Positions 1 through 5,672 of a stretch of DNA of 18,878 bases are shown here, piece by piece. Below the pieces are notes generated by a model that ran no database searches, was not told where the DNA came from, and saw nothing but the letters and a program-made list of their open reading frames with translations. Both the position numbers and the translations under genes were made by a program. Origin of the DNA: Deltaproteobacteria bacterium. Its GTDB lineage: Bacteria; Desulfobacterota; Desulfobacteria; Desulfobacterales; Desulfobacteraceae. The DNA is taken from assembly GCA_019314105.1 (NCBI GenBank), contig JAFCZY010000001.1, positions 1-18,878 of the forward strand. The letters run 5' to 3'. Within the stretch, counting starts at the first letter, position 1; each line of letters begins with the position of its first letter.

Positions 1-105
1 AAGGTTTAAATTGATGAAGGCTTTATCAAGGCTTTTGGTAATTTTTTCATGGGTGCATCCGGGACAAAAGACAAGAGGCCTGGTTTTATTCAAATAACTA
101 TTCAT
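1..105 (-). CDS. 2-oxoacid:ferredoxin oxidoreductase, beta subunit (5' end only)
   Basis: Partial gene running off the left edge; only the first 35 codons are visible, starting with ATG at 105. The visible protein contains FCPGCTHEKI, which matches the CPGC-x-H N-terminal motif of the thiamine-diphosphate-binding beta subunit of KorB/PorB/VorB-type oxidoreductases; the cysteines normally help bind a [4Fe-4S] cluster. The start overlaps the last 8 bases of the alpha-subunit gene, so the two are translationally coupled and surely form one enzyme. Family knowledge: the complex oxidatively decarboxylates a 2-oxoacid to an acyl-CoA and passes electrons to ferredoxin in the cytoplasm. Which 2-oxoacid is used cannot be told from this fragment. 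Confidence 0.85.
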   Translation of the reverse strand, partial: MNSYLNKTRPLVFCPGCTHEKITKSLDKAFINLNL

Positions 106-1111
106 TTTCAACAACCTCCATAATCTTTGCAGGGGGGATCAAAACACCGTTCATTTGACCATAAAATTCCACTTTTTTATCACAAAGAATTCGCCTTATT
201 TCATTAATATACTGACCCAGGTTCATTTCAATGACAATAATTCGGTTAAACGGTTTTGCTGTTTCCATTAATACTTCTTTCGGTACGGGCCACAGGGTTT
301 TAAGGCTTAATGTGGAGACAGGATTTCCTTTTTTTTCAAGGGTTTTGCTATGAATTTTTTCTCTCAGCCTTGCCTGATTCTGGGCAATAACGTCAGGATC
401 AATGGTGATATAGCCGTCCGGTCCATGGGTGGAAGATGTTTGCCTGACAAGGGTTTTGCTGCCGATGGGAAGAAATGGCGGCGCTGCATCCGACTCTGCT
501 TCAAACGGCAGATACGTATCGCCTGAAAATTGTTTCCTTTCAACAATAGGGGGAAGGGTGACGGAATCAAGATCAAAGCTTTCTCGGGTCATCCCGATTT
601 CTTTATTGGAAGCGATAAAAACAGGACATCTGAATTCTTCAGCGTAGTTAAAGGCATGGATGGTAAGAATATAGCAGTCAAGCGCATCTTTGGGCGCCAG
701 CACGATCACTGGCACGCCGCTGGTGCTGCCCCATCTTAAAAATTGGATATCACTGTCTGCCCCGCGGGTTGCTGAACCGGTGGAAGGTCCCAGACGCTGC
801 ACATCTGCAATCACCAAAGGAATTTCACTGCCAATGGCAAAGGAAAGCTGTTCGCTGTAAAGGCTGATACCAGGGCCGGATGTTGCGGTCATTACTTTTT
901 TGCCTGCCATGGATGCGCCGATGCAATATCCCATGGATGCGATTTCATCCTCCCCTTGAATGCCAATACCGCCTTTGGGGGCCAGCATACTCAGCATAAT
1001 GTTAAAGATTGTTGTTGCCGGTGTGATGGGGTAACCGGCAAAAAAATTACACCCCGCAGCAATGGCACCTCTGGCAAGTGCCTCATTTCCTTCCATAAAT
1101 GACAAAGCCAT
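98..1111 (-). CDS. 2-oxoacid:ferredoxin oxidoreductase, alpha subunit (KorA/VorB-like)
   Basis: The 337-residue protein has the alpha-subunit pyrimidine-binding domain at the N-terminus: MEGNEALARGAIAAGC, the motif GYPITPAT (about residues 26-33), a GEDEIASMG segment carrying the glutamate expected to contact thiamine diphosphate, and TSGPG. A C-terminal domain II follows (about 255-337, with IVIEMNLGQ). It pairs with the beta subunit that starts inside its stop codon. Start: ATG at 1111, preceded by GGGAG at a good distance. At 337 residues it is somewhat shorter than many KorA proteins (about 375). Expected role: ferredoxin-dependent interconversion of a 2-oxoacid and an acyl-CoA in anaerobic carbon metabolism. 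2-oxoglutarate and branched-chain 2-oxoacid specificity cannot be separated here, so no symbol is given. The divergent GntR regulator and the palindrome next to the promoter suggest local repression. Confidence 0.9.
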   Translation of the reverse strand: MALSFMEGNEALARGAIAAGCNFFAGYPITPATTIFNIMLSMLAPKGGIGIQGEDEIASMGYCIGASMAGKKVMTATSGPGISLYSEQLSFAIGSEIPLVIADVQRLGPSTGSATRGADSDIQFLRWGSTSGVPVIVLAPKDALDCYILTIHAFNYAEEFRCPVFIASNKEIGMTRESFDLDSVTLPPIVERKQFSGDTYLPFEAESDAAPPFLPIGSKTLVRQTSSTHGPDGYITIDPDVIAQNQARLREKIHSKTLEKKGNPVSTLSLKTLWPVPKEVLMETAKPFNRIIVIEMNLGQYINEIRRILCDKKVEFYGQMNGVLIPPAKIMEVVENE

Positions 1112-1153
1112 TTTTTTCTCCCTGAGTTTAATAAAAATATTTTTTAACTTTTT

Positions 1154-1185
1154 ATAGATCTGATCAAATATTTGATTAGATCTAT
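1154..1185. promoter_or_regulatory. 32-bp near-perfect palindrome, likely repressor operator
   Basis: The two 16-base arms meet at 1169/1170 and are perfectly complementary except for one pair (1162/1177). The outer arms read ATAGATCT and AGATCTAT. It lies immediately downstream of the predicted -10 box of the 2-oxoacid oxidoreductase operon and upstream of a GntR/FCD regulator gene. That family binds as dimers to symmetric sites, usually near its own gene. That this is the regulator's operator is inference. Confidence 0.6.
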
Positions 1186-1188
1186 GGG

Positions 1189-1217
1189 TTAGTATCTTTT
1201 TGCAATTTGTCTGTCAA
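1189..1217 (-). promoter_or_regulatory. Candidate sigma70-type promoter of the 2-oxoacid oxidoreductase operon
   Basis: Read on the minus strand, TTGACA (1217-1212) is followed after 17 bases by TACTAA (1194-1189). The -35 box is a perfect match and the -10 box is weak; GATACT (1196-1191) at 15 bases is an alternative. The predicted transcription start falls near 1182, at the edge of the 32-bp palindrome, as expected for a repressible promoter. Called by eye only. Confidence 0.45.
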
Positions 1218-1221
1218 GCAT

Positions 1222-1257
1222 AATCTGATTTTATATCTGATTTTATAATTGATTTTA
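1222..1257. repeat. Three tandem 12-bp repeats upstream of the GntR gene
   Basis: Units 1222-1233, 1234-1245 and 1246-1257 read AATCTGATTTTA, TATCTGATTTTA and TAATTGATTTTA. The first two carry the heptamer ATCTGAT that also occurs in the left arm of the palindrome (1158-1164); the third differs at two of those positions. They end 28 bases before the GntR start codon and overlap where its -35 box would lie. They may be extra half-sites for the regulator. Confidence 0.6.
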
Positions 1258-1285
1258 TCTCAAGCTTGGTATATTTATTTAAATT

Positions 1286-1984
1286 ATGGAAAAAAAAATA
1301 AAGCAAAAGAAAAAGACCAAAGATGATTTTACCCAGGAAGCGTATATGGGTATTCGCCGGATGTTTTTTTTAAATGAAATTATACCGGGACAGAAGATAT
1401 CCTATGGTGATCTCGCAAACCGCCTTAAAATGAGCACAACACCGGTTATCCAGGCATTAAAGCGGCTGGAATATCAAGGTCTTGTCCGACATGAACCCAA
1501 TCGTGGATATTATACGGAAAATATCAGTCTAAAAGAAATCACAGAGATATATGAATTCAGGGAATTAATCGAAACCTCACTCTTACCCAAAACCATATCC
1601 CAAATTGATGGAAAAGGGTTTAAAATATTGAAAAAAGCTCTGGACGGCCATCTTGATGCTGTAAGAGATATTTATTTAAAAGAACGGCTTTTAAGGGATA
1701 TGGAATTTCATCTTGCCCTTGCAACACTTTCAGGATGCACGATACAAATCAATACCTTAAAATCGCTTTTTGATCTTTTATATCTTAAATACCGGGGTAA
1801 TATCCTTTTTGTAACCCCTATGGATACCGTTGATTCAGAACATATCAAATTATATGACTATATTGCTGATTCCAATCTTGCTGGCGCGGTCAGAGTTTTA
1901 AAACAGCATATTTCTAATGTAAAAGAACATGCCATCATCAGTATTGAGAGAATGAATAAGGAAAAAAATATTAAAACAATTTAA
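1286..1984 (+). CDS. GntR-family transcriptional regulator, FadR/FCD subfamily
   Basis: The 232-residue protein has an N-terminal winged helix-turn-helix (about 15-80; LANRLKMSTTPVIQALKRLEYQGLV is the recognition region) and an all-helical FCD effector domain (about 85-220). The four residues that bind a metal ion in many FCD regulators are visible: D138, H142, H186 and H208. Family members sense small carboxylic acids. The gene diverges from the 2-oxoacid oxidoreductase genes, with a palindrome and repeats between them, so it probably represses that operon and perhaps itself. No ribosome-binding site precedes ATG 1286, and a TATATT box at 1270-1275 would make the mRNA nearly leaderless. ATG 1346 has AGGAAG upstream, but starting there would clip the first helix of the DNA-binding domain. 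The N-terminus is lysine-rich. The ligand is unknown. Confidence 0.88.
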   Translation: MEKKIKQKKKTKDDFTQEAYMGIRRMFFLNEIIPGQKISYGDLANRLKMSTTPVIQALKRLEYQGLVRHEPNRGYYTENISLKEITEIYEFRELIETSLLPKTISQIDGKGFKILKKALDGHLDAVRDIYLKERLLRDMEFHLALATLSGCTIQINTLKSLFDLLYLKYRGNILFVTPMDTVDSEHIKLYDYIADSNLAGAVRVLKQHISNVKEHAIISIERMNKEKNIKTI

Positions 1985-1993
1985 TAATTGGAC

Positions 1994-2011
1994 CCAGAAT
2001 TATTATTCTGG
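1994..2011. terminator. Short hairpin between convergent gntR and osmC-like genes
   Basis: CCAGAAT (1994-2000) pairs with ATTCTGG (2005-2011) across a 4-base loop. It lies in the 3' junction of two convergent genes and includes the stop codon of the osmC-like gene. The stem is short and has no clean T-run on either side, so termination activity is doubtful. Confidence 0.25.
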
Positions 2012-2404
2012 ATAAACCACAGCCGTACTGGTTTTTATATCCGGGTGAAGTTGATTTTTAACCGAACACCCGTTCATGGCTTTTATAATCGGTTTGATAT
2101 ATTTTTCAGGGAAGCCCTGGTTGACATGGAGGGTAATATTGACCTGGTCCATGAGTTTTTGTCCTTCTTTGAAAAAGACCTCACTAAAAATATGCATGCC
2201 ATCTGTAGAAAGTTTTCTTACATCACAAAAGGATTTTGCATAGATTCCGGCGCAGGCGCCTAAAGAAGCGATGAAAATATCAAATGGTTCGGGTGCGGTC
2301 TCATCTCCTCCATTCTCTTTGGACTGGTCGGTGTTAATTTTAAAATTGTTAAAGGCAACATCGATTTTTTTATTGCCGGGAAATGTTACTATAAATCCGC
2401 TCAT
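2003..2404 (-). CDS. OsmC family protein
   Basis: The 133-residue protein begins MSGFIVTFPG and shows the OsmC/Ohr fold signature: the APEPFDIFIASLGACAGIY segment with C51, and a second cysteine C113 in AMNGCSV. In OsmC and Ohr this pair forms the reactive thiol site that reduces organic hydroperoxides. It resembles the YhfA-like branch, with a GFPEKY motif. I chose ATG 2404 because the standard family N-terminus begins there and a weak TGGA lies upstream. The frame stays open to a TTG at 2509, but those 35 extra residues do not look like the family and would cover a likely promoter of the divergent gene. The protein probably defends an anaerobe against peroxides or binds hydrophobic thiol-reactive compounds; the substrate is not known. 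Confidence 0.85.
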   Translation of the reverse strand: MSGFIVTFPGNKKIDVAFNNFKINTDQSKENGGDETAPEPFDIFIASLGACAGIYAKSFCDVRKLSTDGMHIFSEVFFKEGQKLMDQVNITLHVNQGFPEKYIKPIIKAMNGCSVKNQLHPDIKTSTAVVYPE

Positions 2405-2495
2405 TTTTTTTCCATTCTTTGTTAAGTTCAAGCCATTCAAACAGATGGGATAACCTTTCTTATACCACGTCAGGATGTTTCGCAACTCATTTTTA

Positions 2496-2524
2496 TTGAC
2501 ACATTCCAATTCAAAAATTATCTT
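2496..2524 (+). promoter_or_regulatory. Candidate promoter for the lytic transglycosylase-DUF350 pair
   Basis: TTGACA (2496-2501) and TATCTT (2519-2524) are separated by 17 bases, giving a start near 2531 and a leader of about 48 bases. The -35 box is perfect and the -10 box matches at four of six positions. Confidence 0.4.
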
Positions 2525-2578
2525 TGAGTCAGATTTGTATAGCTGTTCAAGCTGCTATTTATGTGGTAATCTTTTTTG

Positions 2579-3166
2579 ATGCAGCATTTTTTAAAATATA
2601 TATTAATATTTTTGATATTACTTTTGTTTTGCCCAATATCTTCATTTGGGTATGAACGTTACAATAGAGTCACCAAATATGATTCGTATTTTAAAAAATA
2701 TAGTAAACACTGTTTTGGACCAGGCTTTGACTGGAGATACTTTAAATCCCAAGCTATTGCAGAATCCAATCTGAATTCTGATGCAAAATCTCATGTAGGT
2801 GCAAAAGGCATTATGCAGATAATGCCAAAAACATTTGAAGAGATTAAGTATAAACACCCTTCAATAAAAGGGAGTGCTTTACAGCCAAAATGGAATATTG
2901 CAGCGGGTATTTATTATGATCGGAGTATCTGGAAGCTATGGAAGGCAAAAAGGCCTTTCATGGACAGGCTTGCATTTATGTTTGGTTCATATAATGCAGG
3001 GAAAGGCAATATTCTTAAAACCCAAAAGATTGCTAAAAGCAAAGGGTTGGATCCAAATATATGGTCATCTATTAAAAAGAATCTAATTAATATAACTGGC
3101 AAACACAGTAAAGAAACAATTGGATATGTGGATAAAATAAATAAGGTAAAAGGAGTGTTAAAATAA
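2579..3166 (+). CDS. Secreted lytic transglycosylase (SLT domain)
   Basis: The 195-residue protein has an N-terminal hydrophobic signal segment (residues 4-20, likely cleaved near SSFG-Y). The SLT fold follows: catalytic glutamate in QAIAESNLN (E62), GIMQIMP (about 77-83) and FGSYNAGKGNI (about 135-145). These are the standard motifs of the goose-lysozyme-like family that cleaves the MurNAc-GlcNAc bond of peptidoglycan with 1,6-anhydro product. It most resembles the catalytic half of MltF-like enzymes and lacks any substrate-binding or LysM domain. The ATG at 2579 is chosen over the TTG just before it. Its stop overlaps the ATG of the next gene, a DUF350 membrane protein, by one base. Likely role: periplasmic wall remodelling, perhaps for a membrane complex involving the partner protein. 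Confidence 0.85.
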   Translation: MQHFLKYILIFLILLLFCPISSFGYERYNRVTKYDSYFKKYSKHCFGPGFDWRYFKSQAIAESNLNSDAKSHVGAKGIMQIMPKTFEEIKYKHPSIKGSALQPKWNIAAGIYYDRSIWKLWKAKRPFMDRLAFMFGSYNAGKGNILKTQKIAKSKGLDPNIWSSIKKNLINITGKHSKETIGYVDKINKVKGVLK

Positions 3167-3390
3167 TGGAAGCCGGAATCATAATGGCAAATTTTTTATA
3201 TGCAATTTTCGGTGTGATCCTTACACTTGTATTTATGCTTTTGGGGTTTAAGCTATTTGATAAACTTACACCCTTTGATACATCAAAGCTATTGTCAGAC
3301 AACAACATTGCCGTTGGAATTGTTGTAGGGTCAATATTTATCGGCCTTGGCATTGCTGTTGGCCTTGTAATTGGAATGGGGCTGAATTAA
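3166..3390 (+). CDS. DUF350 family small membrane protein
   Basis: The 74-residue protein has two hydrophobic helices: about 8-28 (FLYAIFGVILTLVFMLLGF) and about 48-72 (a glycine-rich IVVGSIFIGLGIAVGLVIG stretch), joined by a polar linker with FDKLTPFDTSKLL. Length and pattern match DUF350 (UPF0719), whose function is not established. ATG 3166 shares its A with the TAA of the transglycosylase gene, and AAGGAG lies about 10 bases upstream, so coupling is likely. ATG 3184 is an alternative that keeps both helices. The second helix is rich in small residues (GxxxG-like), compatible with tight helix packing or oligomerisation in the inner membrane. Confidence 0.8.
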   Translation: MEAGIIMANFLYAIFGVILTLVFMLLGFKLFDKLTPFDTSKLLSDNNIAVGIVVGSIFIGLGIAVGLVIGMGLN

Positions 3391-3426
3391 TCAAACTGAT
3401 ATAGATCTATTTTGCAAGAACCCCTG

Positions 3427-4311
3427 CTATACCTCCACCAGCTGACGTTCAGATTCATAGCTTATTGATTTGAGCGATACTGGATCAGTAAATTGTATCT
3501 TTCGGGCAAGCAGCTGAAGCGGGTCTGAAAAGGTTAATTTTTCCTTGGGCAGAAGATTCGGGTAATACCGATCATTGAGGATAGGAAAGCCCAATCCGCT
3601 CAGATGCAGTCGCAATTGATGCTTTTTACCGGTTGCCGGGCACAATCGGAAAAGTGCTCGATTTTTTCCAGACCTGACAAGGGATATTTTTGAAACAGCA
3701 TTGGGCCTGCCCGGCACTGTTTTCATCCTGAACCAGGGCTCCCCTGTGACAAGCCGGTTTTCCACGATCCATGACGATAATTTTTGAACAGGGTCATAAT
3801 GGGCCACTGCCTCATAGGTTTTTTCCACTTTCCCGTCCATAAAAAGTTTCTGGTATCGGCCCCTATTTTTTTTGTTCATTGAAAACAAAACAAGGCCGGC
3901 TGTTTCCCGATCGATCCGGTTGATAGGTGAAAGTTCCTTGTTTCCGGTTGTTTTTTTAAGGCGGTGAAGCAGACACTCGTTCACATACGGCCCTGCGGGG
4001 ATCACGGGCAAGAAATGGGGTTTACAGGCCACCAGCAGTTCTTCATTGCAGAAGATGATTCGTTCACTAAAGGGAATGATCACTTCCGTTTCCACCTCTT
4101 TGAAATAATACAATCTTTTTAATGGGGTGTAGGGCGTGGTAAAAGAGATTGGCTTCCCCGTCTCGGCCAGAACTTTTTTTGAATGGATCCTGGTTTCCCA
4201 GATGTCCGGGCCGACAGCTGGAAATCGGTTTGTTAAAAATTCCAGGATGGTGGGGTAAGGCGTTTCAATCTTCGGCATGACAACAATGGAGTGATATTCA
4301 GATATGACCAT
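3427..4311 (-). CDS. RluA-family pseudouridine synthase (NRIDRETAG type)
   Basis: The 294-residue protein has an N-terminal S4-like or linker region (about 20-75) followed by the RluA catalytic domain. The catalytic aspartate is D134 in INRIDRETAGLVLFS. Later motifs are VEKTYEAV and ATGKKHQLRLHLSGLGFPI, the usual RNA/uridine-binding C-terminal strand. It isomerises uridine to pseudouridine in rRNA or tRNA; the exact site cannot be assigned. The usual HRLDRxTSG is changed to NRIDRETAG, as in a recognised subgroup. The frame allows ATG 4326, but the bases there form GGAGG (4320-4324) eight bases before ATG 4311, so 4311 is the better start. It is convergent with the DUF350 gene and lies near another RluA paralogue upstream. 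Confidence 0.85.
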   Translation of the reverse strand: MVISEYHSIVVMPKIETPYPTILEFLTNRFPAVGPDIWETRIHSKKVLAETGKPISFTTPYTPLKRLYYFKEVETEVIIPFSERIIFCNEELLVACKPHFLPVIPAGPYVNECLLHRLKKTTGNKELSPINRIDRETAGLVLFSMNKKNRGRYQKLFMDGKVEKTYEAVAHYDPVQKLSSWIVENRLVTGEPWFRMKTVPGRPNAVSKISLVRSGKNRALFRLCPATGKKHQLRLHLSGLGFPILNDRYYPNLLPKEKLTFSDPLQLLARKIQFTDPVSLKSISYESERQLVEV

Positions 4312-4319
4312 TTTCAACA

Positions 4320-4324
4320 CCTCC
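4320..4324 (-). promoter_or_regulatory. Shine-Dalgarno that decides the start of the first rluA-family gene
   Basis: GGAGG on the minus strand sits 8 bases before ATG 4311. The same bases form codons 1 to 3 of the longer reading from ATG 4326, so the longer start would have to initiate inside its own ribosome-binding site. Confidence 0.7.
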
Positions 4325-4403
4325 ATACGAATTACAGTTCTATTTTAGATTCAAATCTTACCCAAAGCCATACCAGAAGTTGGACCGGCCCACAACCCTA
4401 ACC

Positions 4404-4438
4404 GTCAAGTTTACTTGCATGAATATGCCCTCAAGTTT
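4404..4438. repeat. Direct repeat flanking a small dyad upstream of the rluA-family gene
   Basis: TCAAGTTT occurs twice, 26 bases apart (4405-4412 and 4431-4438). Between the copies lies the inverted repeat GCAT-GAAT-ATGC (4417-4428). It sits in the 192-base spacer between the two pseudouridine synthase genes. It could be a regulator site; apart from this and a weak hairpin near 4441-4456, I see nothing in the spacer. Confidence 0.3.
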
Positions 4439-4503
4439 CTACGAAAAACTGTTTCGATTTGCTTCGGTATCTTTAAAATTTCATGCTGTGGACTATCTAT
4501 ACA

Positions 4504-5232
4504 TCAGTATCGCGGCTGTTTGTAAGCCCCGACTTCGCCCTGGGGCTTAAAATAATTTGTAAAAAATTCGGGTATTTTAGTTTCAAACTCCATTTCTTCA
4601 TTATTAAAGGGGTGTTTAAATTTGATCGAAAAAGCATGTAAGCCCAAACGGCCCCTCTCGTTCTCACTATACTTTAAATCACCGACAATGGGATGCCCAA
4701 GTTCGGACAAGTGAACACGGATTTGATTTTTTTTGCCCGTTAAAAGATCAATTTCCAATATACTATAGTTCTTAGATTCATTTTTTACCGTATATTTAGT
4801 TTTGGCCAGCTTTCCTTCTTCTGGGTTCTCGACAGAGTGCATCAGATAATCTTCTCCTTCAGCAAGATAAGACTCAATAACTCCATTTTTTTTTGTTAAA
4901 TTACCATGAACGATAGCCAGGTATTTTTTTTCTACATTACCCCACTGGCTTGCAAATTTCTCACGGATCTTGAAACTTTTAGCAAAGACCAACACTCCAG
5001 AGGTCTCACGATCCAAACGATGTATAACAAACAGGTTGGCCTTTGCCCTTGGATTGCCTTTTCTAACATAATTTATAAGCAATTGATGAGCTGTTTTTTC
5101 TTTTTCGTACTTCGCTTTAACGCTCAAAAGACCTGAGCTCTTATCAATGACAATGATGTCCCGATCCTCATACATGATACTGATGCCAGCAGGCACATAT
5201 TTAGATCTTATTTTTATTTTTGTTTTAACCAC
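4504..5232 (-). CDS. RluA-family pseudouridine synthase (HRLDRETSG type)
   Basis: The 242-residue protein is a nearly pure RluA catalytic domain. It has YEDRDIIVIDKSSGLLSV at about 21-38, the catalytic aspartate D74 in VIHRLDRETSGVLVFA, then KKYLAIV and LLTGKKNQIRVHLSELGHPIVGD. It has no S4 domain, which fits RluA/TruC-like enzymes more than RluC/RluD. It converts uridine to pseudouridine in stable RNA; the target position is unknown. The start is GTG 5232, supported by AGGA seven bases upstream; an in-frame ATG at codon 20 is less well supported. It lies 192 bases upstream of the other RluA gene on the same strand. The two are only distantly alike, so this is not a recent duplication. Confidence 0.85.
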   Translation of the reverse strand: MVKTKIKIRSKYVPAGISIMYEDRDIIVIDKSSGLLSVKAKYEKEKTAHQLLINYVRKGNPRAKANLFVIHRLDRETSGVLVFAKSFKIREKFASQWGNVEKKYLAIVHGNLTKKNGVIESYLAEGEDYLMHSVENPEEGKLAKTKYTVKNESKNYSILEIDLLTGKKNQIRVHLSELGHPIVGDLKYSENERGRLGLHAFSIKFKHPFNNEEMEFETKIPEFFTNYFKPQGEVGAYKQPRY

Positions 5233-5432
5233 AGTGGTTTCCTAATAAAGTTTTGCTTAACATGTCTCGAATGTTTATTTTGATTGATTAACACACTTAA
5301 AAGGCCTGGCTTCATTTGATATATACTAAGAAGTCCATCTTAAAAGTCAAACCAATGCTTGCTGCCTGTAGTTTGCTTCTCAATTCTCCTCGGTTTGCTC
5401 TTTGACATGATTGGAATTTCAAACTTTTTTCT

Positions 5433-5482
5433 TTTATTTTTGAAAATTGGACATTGTGTGGGGAGCGATTTATTTTTGAAAA
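5433..5482. repeat. 14-bp direct repeat downstream of tRNA-Gln
   Basis: The word TTTATTTTTGAAAA occurs at 5433-5446 and 5469-5482. It lies in the 265-base spacer between the pseudouridine synthase start and the tRNA 3' end. I see no coding sequence in that spacer and no convincing terminator for the tRNA. Confidence 0.4.
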
Positions 5483-5497
5483 CCTTTGTCTTTTAAG

Positions 5498-5571
5498 TGG
5501 CTGGGTGATAAGGATTTGAACCTTAATTGACGGAGTCAGAGTCCGTAGTCCTGCCATTGGACGATCACCCA
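5498..5571 (-). tRNA. tRNA-Gln (anticodon CUG)
   Basis: A complete 74-base cloverleaf can be folded on the minus strand. Acceptor TGGGTGA pairs with TCACCCA, D-stem GTCC with GGAC, anticodon stem ACGGA with TCCGT around the loop CTCTGAC, and T-stem TAAGG with CCTTA around TTCAAAT. The anticodon is CTG, reading CAG glutamine codons. The acceptor U1-A72 pair and overall sequence match bacterial tRNA-Gln. The 3' CCA is encoded (5498-5500 as TGG on the plus strand). It is transcribed alone, opposite to larE. Confidence 0.96.
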
Positions 5572-5585
5572 GCAAATAAGTGGGC

Positions 5586-5614
5586 TATATATATTATGCC
5601 TGCTATTTAGTCAA
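5586..5614 (-). promoter_or_regulatory. Promoter of tRNA-Gln
   Basis: On the minus strand TTGACT (5614-5609) and TATATA (5591-5586) are separated by exactly 17 bases. The predicted start, near 5579, leaves about 8 bases before the mature tRNA end. GCCC directly follows the -10 box, a GC-rich discriminator of the kind found in growth-rate and ppGpp-controlled stable RNA promoters. The dyad CAAGA-ATTA-TCTTG (5612-5625) abuts the -35 box. Confidence 0.6.
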
Positions 5615-5672
5615 GAATTATCTTGGGCTCCGGGTTTGTTAAAGGCAGGTGGAGTATGGTATATACATTAGA

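Noticed and set aside
2405..2509. N-terminal extension of the OsmC-like protein from TTG 2509
   Set aside because: The added 35 residues do not resemble the family, the TTG has only a weak ribosome-binding site, and a promoter for the divergent gene lies there.
3401..3410. ATAGATCTAT, similar to the outer arms of the palindrome at 1154-1185
   Set aside because: A 10-base palindrome without the central part, between two convergent gene ends; it is not a plausible operator and too short for a terminator.
4441..4456. Hairpin CGAAA-CAGTT-TTTCG as terminator of the upstream rluA-family gene
   Set aside because: The stem is only five pairs, AT-rich, with no following T-run on the minus strand.
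5312..5575. Minus-strand open frame of 87 codons overlapping the tRNA
   Set aside because: It runs through the tRNA-Gln gene and shows no protein family features or ribosome-binding site.
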